A stretch of DNA of 64,000 nucleotides from Gordonia sp. 'Campus' (lineage in GTDB: Bacteria > Actinomycetota > Actinomycetes > Mycobacteriales > Mycobacteriaceae), in NCBI RefSeq assembly GCF_022206305.1, contig NZ_JAKOIW010000001.1, forward strand, positions 186,001-250,000, in the 5' to 3' direction. The position numbers and the translations under genes are program-made. This document shows positions 1-7,801 of this stretch, piece by piece (position 1 is the stretch's first letter; each line of letters starts with the position of its first letter). Under the pieces are notes generated by a model. The model was given only the letters and a program-made list of their open reading frames with translations, made no database searches and was not told the origin of the DNA.

Positions 1-324
1 GAGGGCGAGCACCTCGTCGACGACCGACGGTCGCACCCCGAGCCCTCCTCCGGTGACCCCGCCGAAGACGACCTCGCCGGCACGCTCCCGGTCGACGAAC
101 CGACGGCCCGCGAAGCGATCGACCGCACGTAGCACGTCGGAGATCTCCGCCCGACGCGCCGCCGCGCTTCGCGACGCCGTCCGCTCATCATCGGGGTCGA
201 GCATCTCTGCGAACGCCGACGAGGAGAGGAAGGTGTCGAGTGCCGTCCGCGGCAACTCGACAGCATCGATTCGGCGCATCGCGCGGGCGGGCTCGGTCGC
301 GTCGTCGGGGGGCCGTCGCGTCAT
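1..324 (-). CDS. Partial unknown protein (N-terminal 108 residues)
   Basis: An open frame runs leftward from an ATG at 324 and leaves the window without a stop, so only the N-terminus is visible. The visible part has no signal peptide or membrane segment; it is rich in Arg, Asp and Ala and ends in a Gly/Val stretch (FGGVTGGGLGVRPSVVDEVL). I do not recognise the family. It is divergent from the TetR gene, and the palindromic operators at 371-398 lie between them, so the regulator could also act here. No clear Shine-Dalgarno sequence precedes the ATG. That the frame is coding rests on its openness and on its position. Confidence 0.5.
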   Translation of the reverse strand, partial: MTRRPPDDATEPARAMRRIDAVELPRTALDTFLSSSAFAEMLDPDDERTASRSAAARRAEISDVLRAVDRFAGRRFVDRERAGEVVFGGVTGGGLGVRPSVVDEVLAL

Positions 325-370
325 GGTCGCATGATGCCAGCATTCGGACCGGAAACCGGACAGGCAGTAG

Positions 371-398
371 TGTACTTTTGTACATGTACATACGTACA
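371..398. promoter_or_regulatory. Two adjacent palindromic operators for the TetR regulator
   Basis: Two 14-bp palindromes of the form TGTAC-N4-GTACA lie back to back (371-384 with spacer TTTT, 385-398 with spacer ATAC), 24 bp before the start of the TetR gene. TetR-family dimers bind such inverted repeats, and two adjoining sites suggest cooperative binding of two dimers. Autoregulation of the TetR-efflux pair is the inference; the symmetry is directly visible. Confidence 0.75.
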
Positions 399-421
399 TC
401 AAGATGGAGAGGACACCGCCC

Positions 422-1087
422 GTGATGACCGAGGCCCCACCTCGCCGCCGCCGGGATCCCGAGGAGCGTCGTCGCACGATCATCGAGGCCGCAGCCACCC
501 TGATCACCGAGGTGGGTTCGGACGGTCTGACGCATCGCCTGGTGGCCCGGCGAGCCGGTGTGCCGCTCGGCTCGACGACGCAGTACTTCGCCACGCTCGA
601 GGATCTGCGCGGGGCTGCCCTCGCCCACCTCGCCGACGACATCGACTCGGGTCTGGCGGAAGTGGCCGACACGCTCGAGCAGCACGGCCCGTCGGCGGTG
701 GTCTTCGCCGAGGCGCTGCACGACTACATGTCCGACGAGCGCCTGATGCGCGCCGACCTCGCACTCGTGTCGGCGGCGGTCATCGATCCCTCACTCCGAC
801 CCCTCGCGGTTCGCTGGCCCGACGGACTCATCCAGATGCTCGCGCCCCATGTGGGGTCCACCGCCGCCCGCGCGATCGCCGCCTACACCGACGGGGTGGC
901 GATGCATGCACTCCTGTACGGGACACCGGTGTCCGTCGGCGACCTGACCGCCACCCTCACCTCCCTGACCTCACTTGCCTCACCGGGCACTTCCTCACCG
1001 GGCACTTCCTCACCGGGCACTTCTTCACCGCGCACTTCTTCACCGCGCACTTCTTCACCGACGGCACCGAACCGGAGACGACCATGA
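422..1087 (+). CDS. TetR/AcrR-family transcriptional repressor of the downstream efflux pump
   Basis: A 221-residue regulator. The N-terminal helix-turn-helix (about residues 10-60: RRRTIIEAAATLITEVGSDG, then HRLVARRAGVPLGSTTQYF) is a typical TetR DNA-binding domain, and the rest is a helical ligand domain. The GTG at 422 is preceded by GGAGAGG at 406-412 with good spacing; ATG 425 is also possible, while ATG 404 overlaps that ribosome site and is unlikely. The C-terminus departs from the family: it ends in five Pro-Gly/Arg-Thr-Ser-Ser units encoded by a 15-bp tandem repeat. The stop overlaps the start of the MFS gene (ATGA), so the two are translationally coupled. It probably represses this operon through the operators at 371-398 until a drug-like ligand binds. 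Confidence 0.9.
   Translation: MMTEAPPRRRRDPEERRRTIIEAAATLITEVGSDGLTHRLVARRAGVPLGSTTQYFATLEDLRGAALAHLADDIDSGLAEVADTLEQHGPSAVVFAEALHDYMSDERLMRADLALVSAAVIDPSLRPLAVRWPDGLIQMLAPHVGSTAARAIAAYTDGVAMHALLYGTPVSVGDLTATLTSLTSLASPGTSSPGTSSPGTSSPRTSSPRTSSPTAPNRRRP
987..1061 (+). repeat. 15-bp coding minisatellite in the TetR tail
   Basis: Five consecutive 15-bp units related to GCACTTCCTCACCGG, preceded by a degenerate sixth. They encode G/R-T-S-S-P pentapeptides at the extreme C-terminus of the regulator. Because the unit is a multiple of three, copy-number change would lengthen or shorten the tail without shifting the frame. The last three copies share a different variant (TTCTTCACCG) from the first two, consistent with growth by local duplication. 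Confidence 0.9.
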
Positions 1088-2634
1088 CCCAGCACTCATC
1101 GAACGCGACGGGCGCTGCGCAGCCGGGCCTGTCCTTCCGGCGCCGGTGGGCGTCGGCCGCGGTGCTGTCGGCCAGTCTGCTGGTGATCACCGTCGACCTG
1201 ACGATCCTCAACGTCGCACTCCCAGACCTGGCGGGCGACCTCCGCCCGACCGCCGATCAGCAGTTGTGGATCATCGACGCCTACTCTCTCGTCCTGGCCG
1301 GCCTGCTGCTGTCCATGAGCTCACTCGCCGACCGGTGGGGCCGAAAGCGGATGCTGGTCACCGGTTTCGCGATGTTCGGGGGCGCCTCGGCGCTGGTCCT
1401 GCTGGCCGACTCGCCCGAGGCGGTCATCGCGGTGCGGGTGCTGCTGGGGGTCGGCGGCGCCATGATCATGCCGACCACGCTGTCGCTGCTGCGCAGCATC
1501 TTCACCGACCCGGCCGAGCGCGCCACCGCACTCGGACTGTGGGCCGCGGTCTCAGGTCTCGGCGCGGCCGTCGGACCAATCGTCGGCGGCGTTCTGCTCG
1601 AGTACTTCTCATGGCGGGCCGCGTTTCTCGTCAACGTCCCGCTGATGGTCGTCGCCATCGCCGCCGCCCTGGTGATCCTGCCGGAGTCGAAGCACCCGCA
1701 GCCGGGCCGGTGGGACGCCCTCGGTGCCCTGATGTCGATCGTCGGCATGGTGGCGCTGGTCTGGGCGATCAAGCGGTTCGCCAAGGAGGAGAGCCTCCTC
1801 GCACCGGCGGCCTGGTTGGCCCTGCTCGGCGCGATCCTCGTCCTGACCCTGTTCGTGCGACGCTGCCTGCGTCGCACCGAACCGCTCCTCGACGTCTCCC
1901 TCTTCCGCAGCCGGCCGTTCAGCGCCGGTGTCCTGGCCGCGCTCGGTTCGATGTTCGGCCTGGCAGCAGCACTGCTGCTGCTGGCGCAATGGCTCCAGCT
2001 GGTCGAGGGCCACTCCCCGATCGCGGCCGGCATCCGGTTGCTGCCGGTGGCGGGAGCGGCGATCGTGTCCTCGATGATCGCCGCCCCGCTGTCCCGCCTG
2101 ATCGGCGCGCGTGCCGTCGTGGCCGGCGGCATCGGCATCGCCGGTGTCGGCATGGCGCTGATGTCGCTCGGTTCCGACGGACTCGGTTACGGCACGGTAG
2201 CCATCGCCCAGGTCCTCGTCGGCTTCGGCATCGGCTCGCTGGCGATCGCGTCGGCGATGATCATGGCCGGTACACCGGATGCCAAGGCGGGCAACGCCGC
2301 CGCCCTGGAGGAGACCGCGTACGACCTCGGCAACGTGCTCGGCGTCGCCATCCTCGGAAGTGTCGCGTCGATTCTGTACCGGTCCACGCTGACGGCCGAA
2401 CCGATCCCCGGCGTGCCGGCCGAGGCGACCGACGCAGCCGCCGAATCCCTCGGTGCCGCCATGGGTCTCGCCGAGGCGGCCGGTGCGCCGGGCCTCGCGG
2501 AGCGTGCGGCGACCGCGTTCACCGACGCCATGCAGGAGACGAGCCTGATCGGCGGGCTCACGCTCGTCGCCGTCGCCGCGGCCGTCTTCGTGCTCGTTCC
2601 GCGCGGCACGGATGTCACGGCCGCGCAGCACTGA
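1084..2634 (+). CDS. MFS drug:H+ antiporter, DHA2 family (14 membrane segments)
   Basis: A 516-residue integral membrane protein of the EmrB/QacA/LfrA type. The first helix contains LLVITVDLTILNVALPDL, characteristic of DHA2 pumps; the loop-2/3 motif LADRWGRKRM is MFS motif A; GLGAAVGPIVGGVLLEYFSWR in helix 5 is antiporter motif C. The length fits 14 helices. It is coupled to the TetR gene by a 4-nt overlap, the standard arrangement of a repressor with the pump it controls. The likely role is proton-driven export of cationic or hydrophobic drugs across the plasma membrane; the substrate cannot be read from the sequence. Confidence 0.92.
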   Translation: MTQHSSNATGAAQPGLSFRRRWASAAVLSASLLVITVDLTILNVALPDLAGDLRPTADQQLWIIDAYSLVLAGLLLSMSSLADRWGRKRMLVTGFAMFGGASALVLLADSPEAVIAVRVLLGVGGAMIMPTTLSLLRSIFTDPAERATALGLWAAVSGLGAAVGPIVGGVLLEYFSWRAAFLVNVPLMVVAIAAALVILPESKHPQPGRWDALGALMSIVGMVALVWAIKRFAKEESLLAPAAWLALLGAILVLTLFVRRCLRRTEPLLDVSLFRSRPFSAGVLAALGSMFGLAAALLLLAQWLQLVEGHSPIAAGIRLLPVAGAAIVSSMIAAPLSRLIGARAVVAGGIGIAGVGMALMSLGSDGLGYGTVAIAQVLVGFGIGSLAIASAMIMAGTPDAKAGNAAALEETAYDLGNVLGVAILGSVASILYRSTLTAEPIPGVPAEATDAAAESLGAAMGLAEAAGAPGLAERAATAFTDAMQETSLIGGLTLVAVAAAVFVLVPRGTDVTAAQH

Positions 2635-2640
2635 CGCCCG

Positions 2641-3567
2641 TCACGACGCGGTGACGACCGCCTCGGCCGAGGGGAGAACAGCATCGCGCACCCGCACCGG
2701 TCGCGGGAGCAGACCGTTCGCGTGGAGGAGGTCGGCGGCACGCTGCTGCTCGTCGAGGAAGTCCTCCGTGACGGGCCCGATTCCGAACGGCCGGTTGCGG
2801 ATGGCGGCCTCCCAGGCGTCGAGACTGGCGTCCCCACCGCGATCGACGACGTCACGGACGAAATACTCGGCGGCCTCGCGGGGATGGTCGACGATCCACT
2901 GATCCGACTCACGGAGCGCGTCGACGATGGCGGCCAGTTCCTCGGAATGCTGTTCGGCGAAGTCGCGTCGCGTGAACCACAGCGACGGGTGACTGAACAG
3001 GCCTTCGGTGTCGATCAAGGTCCGGAGTTCGAGGTCGCGTTCGACGGCGGCCAGGCCGGGGTAGGCGCCGACCCAGGCGTCGATCTCACCATTGCGGAAA
3101 GAGTCGGCGCCGTCGGTGACCGAGGTGTTGACGGGAATGATGTCGCGCCAGGTCAATCCGACCGAGTCGAGCGCGAACAGCAGCAGGGTCGTCTGCCACG
3201 AACCGTGGGCGATGCCCACCCGCTTGCCCTTCAGCGCGGTCACCGAGTCGATGTCCGAGTCTGCCTTCACGACGAGACGCCCGTTCTCGGTACGCGGTCC
3301 GGACACTCCGACGTAGACCAGGTCGCGCTCCTGCGCCAGGCCGGTGATCGGCGGCGTGAAACCCGTGCCGATGAAGTCGTATCCGCCCTCGGTGAACAGC
3401 CAATCCGAGTGCAGGGTGGGCAGACCGGACGTCGGGTCGGGATCCGGCGACGCGGGCAGACTCCGCAGGTCCACCCACTCGACGTCGATGCGCTTCTCGA
3501 GGATGCCCCGGTGACGGAGCACGAACAGGGAATTGTTGTGCGGGAAGTAGCCGACTCGAACGGTCAT
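2641..3567 (-). CDS. Substrate-binding-like protein (SsuA/THI5 fold), no signal peptide
   Basis: A 308-residue protein with the periplasmic-binding type II fold of sulfonate/nitrate/taurine binders: VGYFPHNNSLFVLRHRGILE at the start, LKGKRVGIAHGSWQTTLLLFAL in the middle, and FRNGEIDAWVGAYPGLAAVE. It begins directly with the fold; no signal peptide or lipobox is visible, and AAGGAG-like bases (GAGGAGAG) sit just before ATG 3567. A cytoplasmic location is therefore possible, which would fit an enzyme or sensor using the binding-protein fold, as DszB does. It lacks the CPVP catalytic motif of the DszB-like protein at 6693. It is last in the organosulfur operon. Confidence 0.75.
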   Translation of the reverse strand: MTVRVGYFPHNNSLFVLRHRGILEKRIDVEWVDLRSLPASPDPDPTSGLPTLHSDWLFTEGGYDFIGTGFTPPITGLAQERDLVYVGVSGPRTENGRLVVKADSDIDSVTALKGKRVGIAHGSWQTTLLLFALDSVGLTWRDIIPVNTSVTDGADSFRNGEIDAWVGAYPGLAAVERDLELRTLIDTEGLFSHPSLWFTRRDFAEQHSEELAAIVDALRESDQWIVDHPREAAEYFVRDVVDRGGDASLDAWEAAIRNRPFGIGPVTEDFLDEQQRAADLLHANGLLPRPVRVRDAVLPSAEAVVTAS

Positions 3568-3600
3568 TGTCTCTCCTCAGTGTGGGGTGGTGTGGGCGGT

Positions 3601-4317
3601 TCAGAGTTCGGGGATGAGACCGCGTTCGCGTGCCTCGGGCAGCAGACCGCTGCGCTTCCACTGCACCTCGAGGTTGGTGGGGTGGAACTCCGCGGATCCA
3701 CCGAGTCCTTCGGCGATCGCCTGGAACTGGGCGCCCTCCTCCAGCAGGACGATGAACTTCGCGGTGTCGAGCAGTCCCCGACGGCCGATCACGTTGGACC
3801 CGCCGTTGGCTTCGAAGATCGCGGCGAGGTGCGGATCCTCCTGAAGCCGGTCGAGGATGAACTCCGACGCCGGCTGGTGGCGGTTGATGTGCGGCTTGAT
3901 CTCCCGGGACAGCGTGAGCCGTTGCGAGGCCGCATACCGGATCGGGAGGGTTCGGTGGGTCTGCGCCCAGGCACCCAGCCATGGCGTGTGGATGTGCACG
4001 ACGGTCGTGATGTCCTGGTGGGCCCGGAACACCGGTGCGTAGGACGTCACGAAACCCGCTGCGCCCGAACCGGACAGGATCTCCCCGTCGAAGGTCGCGA
4101 CCACGGGGTGCACGGTCAGGTCGTCGGCCCAAGGGCCCGGGTCGTTCAGCGCGACAGCGATCTCACGGCCGGGTACGCGTTCGACGAAGTTGGCGGTGCC
4201 GTTCGCCGACACCGTCCCGGTGGTCCGGAAGACGTCGAACGCCTTCTGTGCGTGCTCAGTCGCCTCGGCGACGAATTCGGCGACCTCGCGGTCGAGGCCG
4301 GTTTCTACGGTGGTCAT
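3601..4317 (-). CDS. Class II aldolase/adducin-family protein
   Basis: A 238-residue zinc-dependent aldolase/epimerase fold protein. TTGTVSANGTANFVERVPG is the N-terminal substrate loop; VVHIHTPW (HxH) and a later His in KPHINRHQ are candidate metal ligands as in fuculose-1-phosphate aldolase relatives. The ATG at 4317 has a strong AAGGAGAG ribosome site. It lies between an SsuD-like monooxygenase and a binding-like protein in the organosulfur operon, 66 bp downstream of the former. A role in processing the carbon skeleton after C-S cleavage is a guess from context. Class II aldolase homologues are functionally diverse, so the reaction is open. Confidence 0.75.
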   Translation of the reverse strand: MTTVETGLDREVAEFVAEATEHAQKAFDVFRTTGTVSANGTANFVERVPGREIAVALNDPGPWADDLTVHPVVATFDGEILSGSGAAGFVTSYAPVFRAHQDITTVVHIHTPWLGAWAQTHRTLPIRYAASQRLTLSREIKPHINRHQPASEFILDRLQEDPHLAAIFEANGGSNVIGRRGLLDTAKFIVLLEEGAQFQAIAEGLGGSAEFHPTNLEVQWKRSGLLPEARERGLIPEL

Positions 4318-4383
4318 GTCTCTCCTTGCGATGAAATGGGTTGTCTGTCTTCGACGATGGCGTGATAGAGAAAGCGCCGCTGC

Positions 4384-5556
4384 TCAGGCCACGCCCAACG
4401 CGGAACCGGCGGTGTTCTCGGCACGGCCGAGCCGCGATCGTCCCAGGAGCGGGAGGACCTCCTCACCCACTCGATAGGCCTCTTCGAGATGGGGGTTGCC
4501 CGCCAGGATGAAGGCGTCGACGCCGAGATCGATCAGCTCGTCGAGTCGTTCGGCGACCTGCTCATAGCTGCCGACCAACCCGAACGCCGGGCCGCCGCGC
4601 ATCAGGCTGAATCCGCACCACACGTTGGGCTGGACCTCGAGATCGGAATAGTGGGTGATGTTCTCGGGCACCCAGCCCTTGATCCGGCCTGCGCCGACGG
4701 AGTCGCCCTGCGCCTGGCGGTTCGCCGCCGCGCGGTCGACGTGCTGCCAACCCTCGGCGATCTCCGCCCACGCCGCCTCGGCGGTGTGCCGGGCGAGCAC
4801 GTCGATGCGGACCGCGAACCGCGGACGCCGTCCCAGCCGCGCCGCGTGCTCGCGCACCCCGTCGAACTTGGCACGCAGATCCGCGAAGGGTTCGAGCCAG
4901 GACAGGTAGTAATCGGCGTGGCTGCCCGCGGCGTTGACCGCGGCGCCGGACGACCCGGAGAAGTAGATCTCCGGAAACGGTGTCTCGGCGAGTTGTGGTG
5001 GCAGCACCGCACCCTCCGTGGAGAAGAAGTCGCCGTCGTAGTCGAACGGCTCACTCCCCCACACTCCCTTGAGGACGTCGAGGAATTCGCTGGTCCGGCG
5101 ATAGCGGTCGTCGTGGGCGACCTTGTCACCCCACCACAGCTGCGCCGGGCCGCCGCCCCCGCTGATGATGTTGTAGACGAGGCGTCCTCCGGTCGCGCGC
5201 TGCAGACCGGCCGACATCCGGGCGGCCTGCAGCGGATGCAGGAACCCCGGCTGGAACGCGACCATGAACCGGTACGTGCTGGTCTCTCGGGCCAGCGCCG
5301 CAGCAGCCGCCCACGGATCGTCGGTCCCGGGGAACGACGGGAGCAACCCGCCGACGAAGCCGGCGCTCTCCGAGGCCTTGGCCACGGCCGCCATGTGGTC
5401 GATGTAGCTGTAGGAGTCACGTTCTCCCGCACGGATCGCCGGCGTCAGGTTGCCCGGCTGGACGCCGCGCCAGTCGCCCCGGTTGAGCCGGCGCGGCGTG
5501 CGCAGGGTGGCATGGTCGCCACCCATGCCTATCCGCCAGTAGAAGTCGATGGTCAT
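4384..5556 (-). CDS. SsuD-like FMNH2-dependent monooxygenase (LLM family)
   Basis: A 390-residue bacterial-luciferase-fold (LLM class) oxygenase. The C-terminal part, PNVWCGFSLMRGGPAFGLVGS followed by GNPHLEEAYRVGEEVLPLL, closely matches the alkanesulfonate monooxygenase SsuD signature; RMSAGLQRATGGRLVYNIISG is the phosphate-binding region of the flavin. Such enzymes use reduced FMN from a separate reductase and O2 to cleave a C-S bond with release of sulfite or sulfinate. ATG 5556 has CGGAGA upstream. Its first 35 residues (IGMGGDHATLRTPRRLNRGDW) differ from E. coli SsuD, so substrate preference probably differs. No flavin reductase is visible in the operon and one must be supplied from elsewhere. 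Confidence 0.85.
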   Translation of the reverse strand: MTIDFYWRIGMGGDHATLRTPRRLNRGDWRGVQPGNLTPAIRAGERDSYSYIDHMAAVAKASESAGFVGGLLPSFPGTDDPWAAAAALARETSTYRFMVAFQPGFLHPLQAARMSAGLQRATGGRLVYNIISGGGGPAQLWWGDKVAHDDRYRRTSEFLDVLKGVWGSEPFDYDGDFFSTEGAVLPPQLAETPFPEIYFSGSSGAAVNAAGSHADYYLSWLEPFADLRAKFDGVREHAARLGRRPRFAVRIDVLARHTAEAAWAEIAEGWQHVDRAAANRQAQGDSVGAGRIKGWVPENITHYSDLEVQPNVWCGFSLMRGGPAFGLVGSYEQVAERLDELIDLGVDAFILAGNPHLEEAYRVGEEVLPLLGRSRLGRAENTAGSALGVA

Positions 5557-5601
5557 GGGTCTCCGCTCGTCGATGGAGGAAACGGGTCGGTCAGGGAACG
5601 G

Positions 5602-6696
5602 TCAGGACAAGACGCGGTTTCGTTCGTCCGCCCGGAAGAGGAGGTGCTCGGTGTTGCGATTGAGTTCCTCGATGTTCGGTATGCCGGACAGGACGAACCG
5701 CTCGAAACCCTGCTCGGACAGTGCGACGATCCGTTGCGCGACCTCGTCATACGAGCCGACCAGACCGATCGGGTGCCGGTGGCCGATCCGGTCGAACCCG
5801 GCGAACGTGAGGTCGTCGACCCAGAGATCCTCCGCGCGGATGTCGGCGTCCGCGCCGTAGGCGTCCCGCCATTGACGGCGCAGGCGTTGCACCGCCTCGT
5901 CTTTCGTCGCGCGTGCGATCACCGGTAGGTAGAGGCCCGCCTGGACGGTCCGTCCGAGTGCGGCAGCCCGTTCGGAGAGCGGTCCGATCGCGGGTGCCGC
6001 GCCGGTCGAGGACAACTCGAACAGATGGATGTCGCCGTGCTTGGCCGACAGCGCGAGCGCGTCGTCGCTCTCCCCGGTCAGGCGGACGGTCGGGAATCGA
6101 TGACCGTACACCGACCGGTCGAGCCCGCCGTCGATGACCTCGTAGAACTCGCCCGCGTGGTTGAACTCGCCACCGTCGAAACCACCCTCACGGGCTCCGG
6201 CCCCGTCCCACACCCCTTTCGCCACGGTCAGGAATTCGTCCGCCCGGCGGTAGCGCGCGGTTTCCGTCAGTCGATCTCCGCGAGCCCGGTTGTCCGCGGC
6301 GTCGGTCACCACGCGCACCTGCCACTGCAGCCGGTCATCGAAGTTCCGCTGCAGGGTCGCCGACACCTTCGCCGCGTAGACGGGCGTCCCGAAACCGGGA
6401 TGGAATTCGACGGCGACGCGCGCATGTCGTGTGCGTCGCAACGCGATACCCGCCAGGATCCACGATTCCTCTCCGGCGGGGTCGTACGGGGCGATCACCG
6501 TGTCGTAACCAGCCGTGTCGATGGCGGTGATCACCTGCTCCGTCGGATCGAACGGATCCCACCGGCCACCCGCTCGGAGGTCGGTGGCCACCGCGGACCC
6601 GGGCGAGGGCGCCCAGCCACCGCGGTGCCTTCCGACGGAGCCGACGTGCCTGCTGTCGCCGCGAGTCGGCACCTCCCATTCGAAGGCGACCATCAC
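5602..6696 (-). CDS. Second LLM-family flavin monooxygenase
   Basis: A 364-residue LLM oxygenase, distinct from the neighbouring SsuD-like one. AAKVSATLQRNFDDRLQWQVRV is the flavin-binding region, YRRADEFLTVAKGVWDG is common to the family, and the C-terminus GLVGSYDEVAQRIVALSEQG, FVLSGIPNIEELNRNTEHL is SsuD-like. It starts at GTG 6696 (or ATG 6693), with GTGA overlapping the stop of the DszB-like gene, so the two are translationally coupled. Adjacent position suggests that this enzyme makes or uses the sulfinate handled by the desulfinase, as DszA supplies DszB in dibenzothiophene desulfurisation. The actual substrate is unknown. Confidence 0.85.
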   Translation of the reverse strand: MMVAFEWEVPTRGDSRHVGSVGRHRGGWAPSPGSAVATDLRAGGRWDPFDPTEQVITAIDTAGYDTVIAPYDPAGEESWILAGIALRRTRHARVAVEFHPGFGTPVYAAKVSATLQRNFDDRLQWQVRVVTDAADNRARGDRLTETARYRRADEFLTVAKGVWDGAGAREGGFDGGEFNHAGEFYEVIDGGLDRSVYGHRFPTVRLTGESDDALALSAKHGDIHLFELSSTGAAPAIGPLSERAAALGRTVQAGLYLPVIARATKDEAVQRLRRQWRDAYGADADIRAEDLWVDDLTFAGFDRIGHRHPIGLVGSYDEVAQRIVALSEQGFERFVLSGIPNIEELNRNTEHLLFRADERNRVLS

Positions 6697-7793
6697 GCTT
6701 CTCCGGAGAGCTCTGAGATGGGGGTGGCCCCACCGATCTCGGCGCGCGCACGCCGCAGCGGCTCGACGTCGACCCAGCTCTCGATGTCGAAGTCGGCCGG
6801 CAGGAAACCATAGGTGTAGAGGAAGCGCTTCTGGACTCCCAGCAGATCCAGCCGCTCCTCGGAGAGCGATGGGTGTAGCGAGGTGTGGAAGCCGTCGCCG
6901 TACGCCGCCACGACGCCTTCTGGCCCCGAGAACGTCTCCTGCGCAAGCACTTCACGGACCGTTCCGAGGTTTCCGGCCGCCCAGTCCGCCGCACGGAGGC
7001 TGGCGGCGAGGAAACCGACGACAACCTCGGGATGATCCTGCAGGAGCGACTCGTGGACGGTGATCGGCCGCGGCGTACCGTTGTTGACCCGCGACCGCCT
7101 CGACTCGGTCGAATCGAGATCGACGAGGACCCGCAGACCGTGCTCGGCGGCGGCCTCGGCGGCCCGGGCACCCTTCACGTAGATGGCGTCGACGTCACCG
7201 TTGAGCAGTTCCGGGAAACCGGACGGCACCGATCGCAAGCGGGCCGCCTCCTCCGTGCGTACGCGCGGTTCCCAGTTGCCGGCCGTCTCGACGACGATCA
7301 CGTCGCCGAACGAGAGTCCGGCGAGTGCCAGCGCGGAGGCGAAGCCGTGCAACGACATCGCGCGCGGAAAGCTGCGTGCCTGGTCGACCGCCCACGCGGG
7401 AATGCCAACTCGTTTGCCACGGAGCCCGGCCGCATCGTCGATGTCGGAGTCGGGTCCCACCAGAATCGACTGCGACTCGTCGATCCAGGTCAGTCCGATC
7501 AGACGTGTCGGCGAACCCGAGGCGCGGGCGACGATCGCCGGCACGTTGCCGCCTTCGCGGATCAGGCCCGACAGCTGATGATCGAAGTGGCGGGGAGCGA
7601 GTTCGGCGCCCGCGTCCTGGAGGATCGAGAATCCCAGGCCCGCAGCCGATGCCGGCTCACCGAGCCAGCCCAGGCTGTTCGCCAGACCGCTCGCGGTGGG
7701 GACCGGGCACCGGGTGTACCAGACGGTGTCGGTGTCGGGAGAGGTCGCCGGTGCCGCTGCGGTGTCAATGGGTGTCGCGCTGTCGATGGACAT
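6693..7793 (-). CDS. DszB-like aryl/alkyl sulfinate desulfinase
   Basis: A 366-residue protein, close to the 365 of DszB (2'-hydroxybiphenyl-2-sulfinate desulfinase). WYTRCPVPTA near the N-terminus matches the DszB active-site segment around Cys27, and RHFDHQLSGLIREGGNVP matches the DszB stretch holding His60 and Arg70: here Cys29, His69 and Arg79, with the His-to-Arg distance of ten residues exactly kept and the following Gly-Gly conserved. The fold is that of sulfonate-binding proteins and no signal peptide is present, as in DszB. ATG 7793 is chosen because GAGGA lies just before it; a TTG at 7805 would overlap the ATPase stop. Predicted reaction: hydrolysis of a sulfinate to sulfite. I infer the family from motif recall, not from an alignment. 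Confidence 0.8.
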   Translation of the reverse strand: MSIDSATPIDTAAAPATSPDTDTVWYTRCPVPTASGLANSLGWLGEPASAAGLGFSILQDAGAELAPRHFDHQLSGLIREGGNVPAIVARASGSPTRLIGLTWIDESQSILVGPDSDIDDAAGLRGKRVGIPAWAVDQARSFPRAMSLHGFASALALAGLSFGDVIVVETAGNWEPRVRTEEAARLRSVPSGFPELLNGDVDAIYVKGARAAEAAAEHGLRVLVDLDSTESRRSRVNNGTPRPITVHESLLQDHPEVVVGFLAASLRAADWAAGNLGTVREVLAQETFSGPEGVVAAYGDGFHTSLHPSLSEERLDLLGVQKRFLYTYGFLPADFDIESWVDVEPLRRARAEIGGATPISELSGEA

Positions 7794-7801
7794 GATGTTC
7801 C

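Noticed and set aside
331-1090. Long rightward frame upstream of and fused to the MFS gene (start 331)
   Set aside because: It overlaps the TetR gene in another frame and lacks a ribosome site; the MFS protein starts at 1084 with the ATGA overlap.
2722-4365. Long open frame antisense to the aldolase and binding-like genes
   Set aside because: A GC-rich shadow frame: low-complexity Arg/Gly/Asp composition and no domain, while the opposite strand has conserved families.
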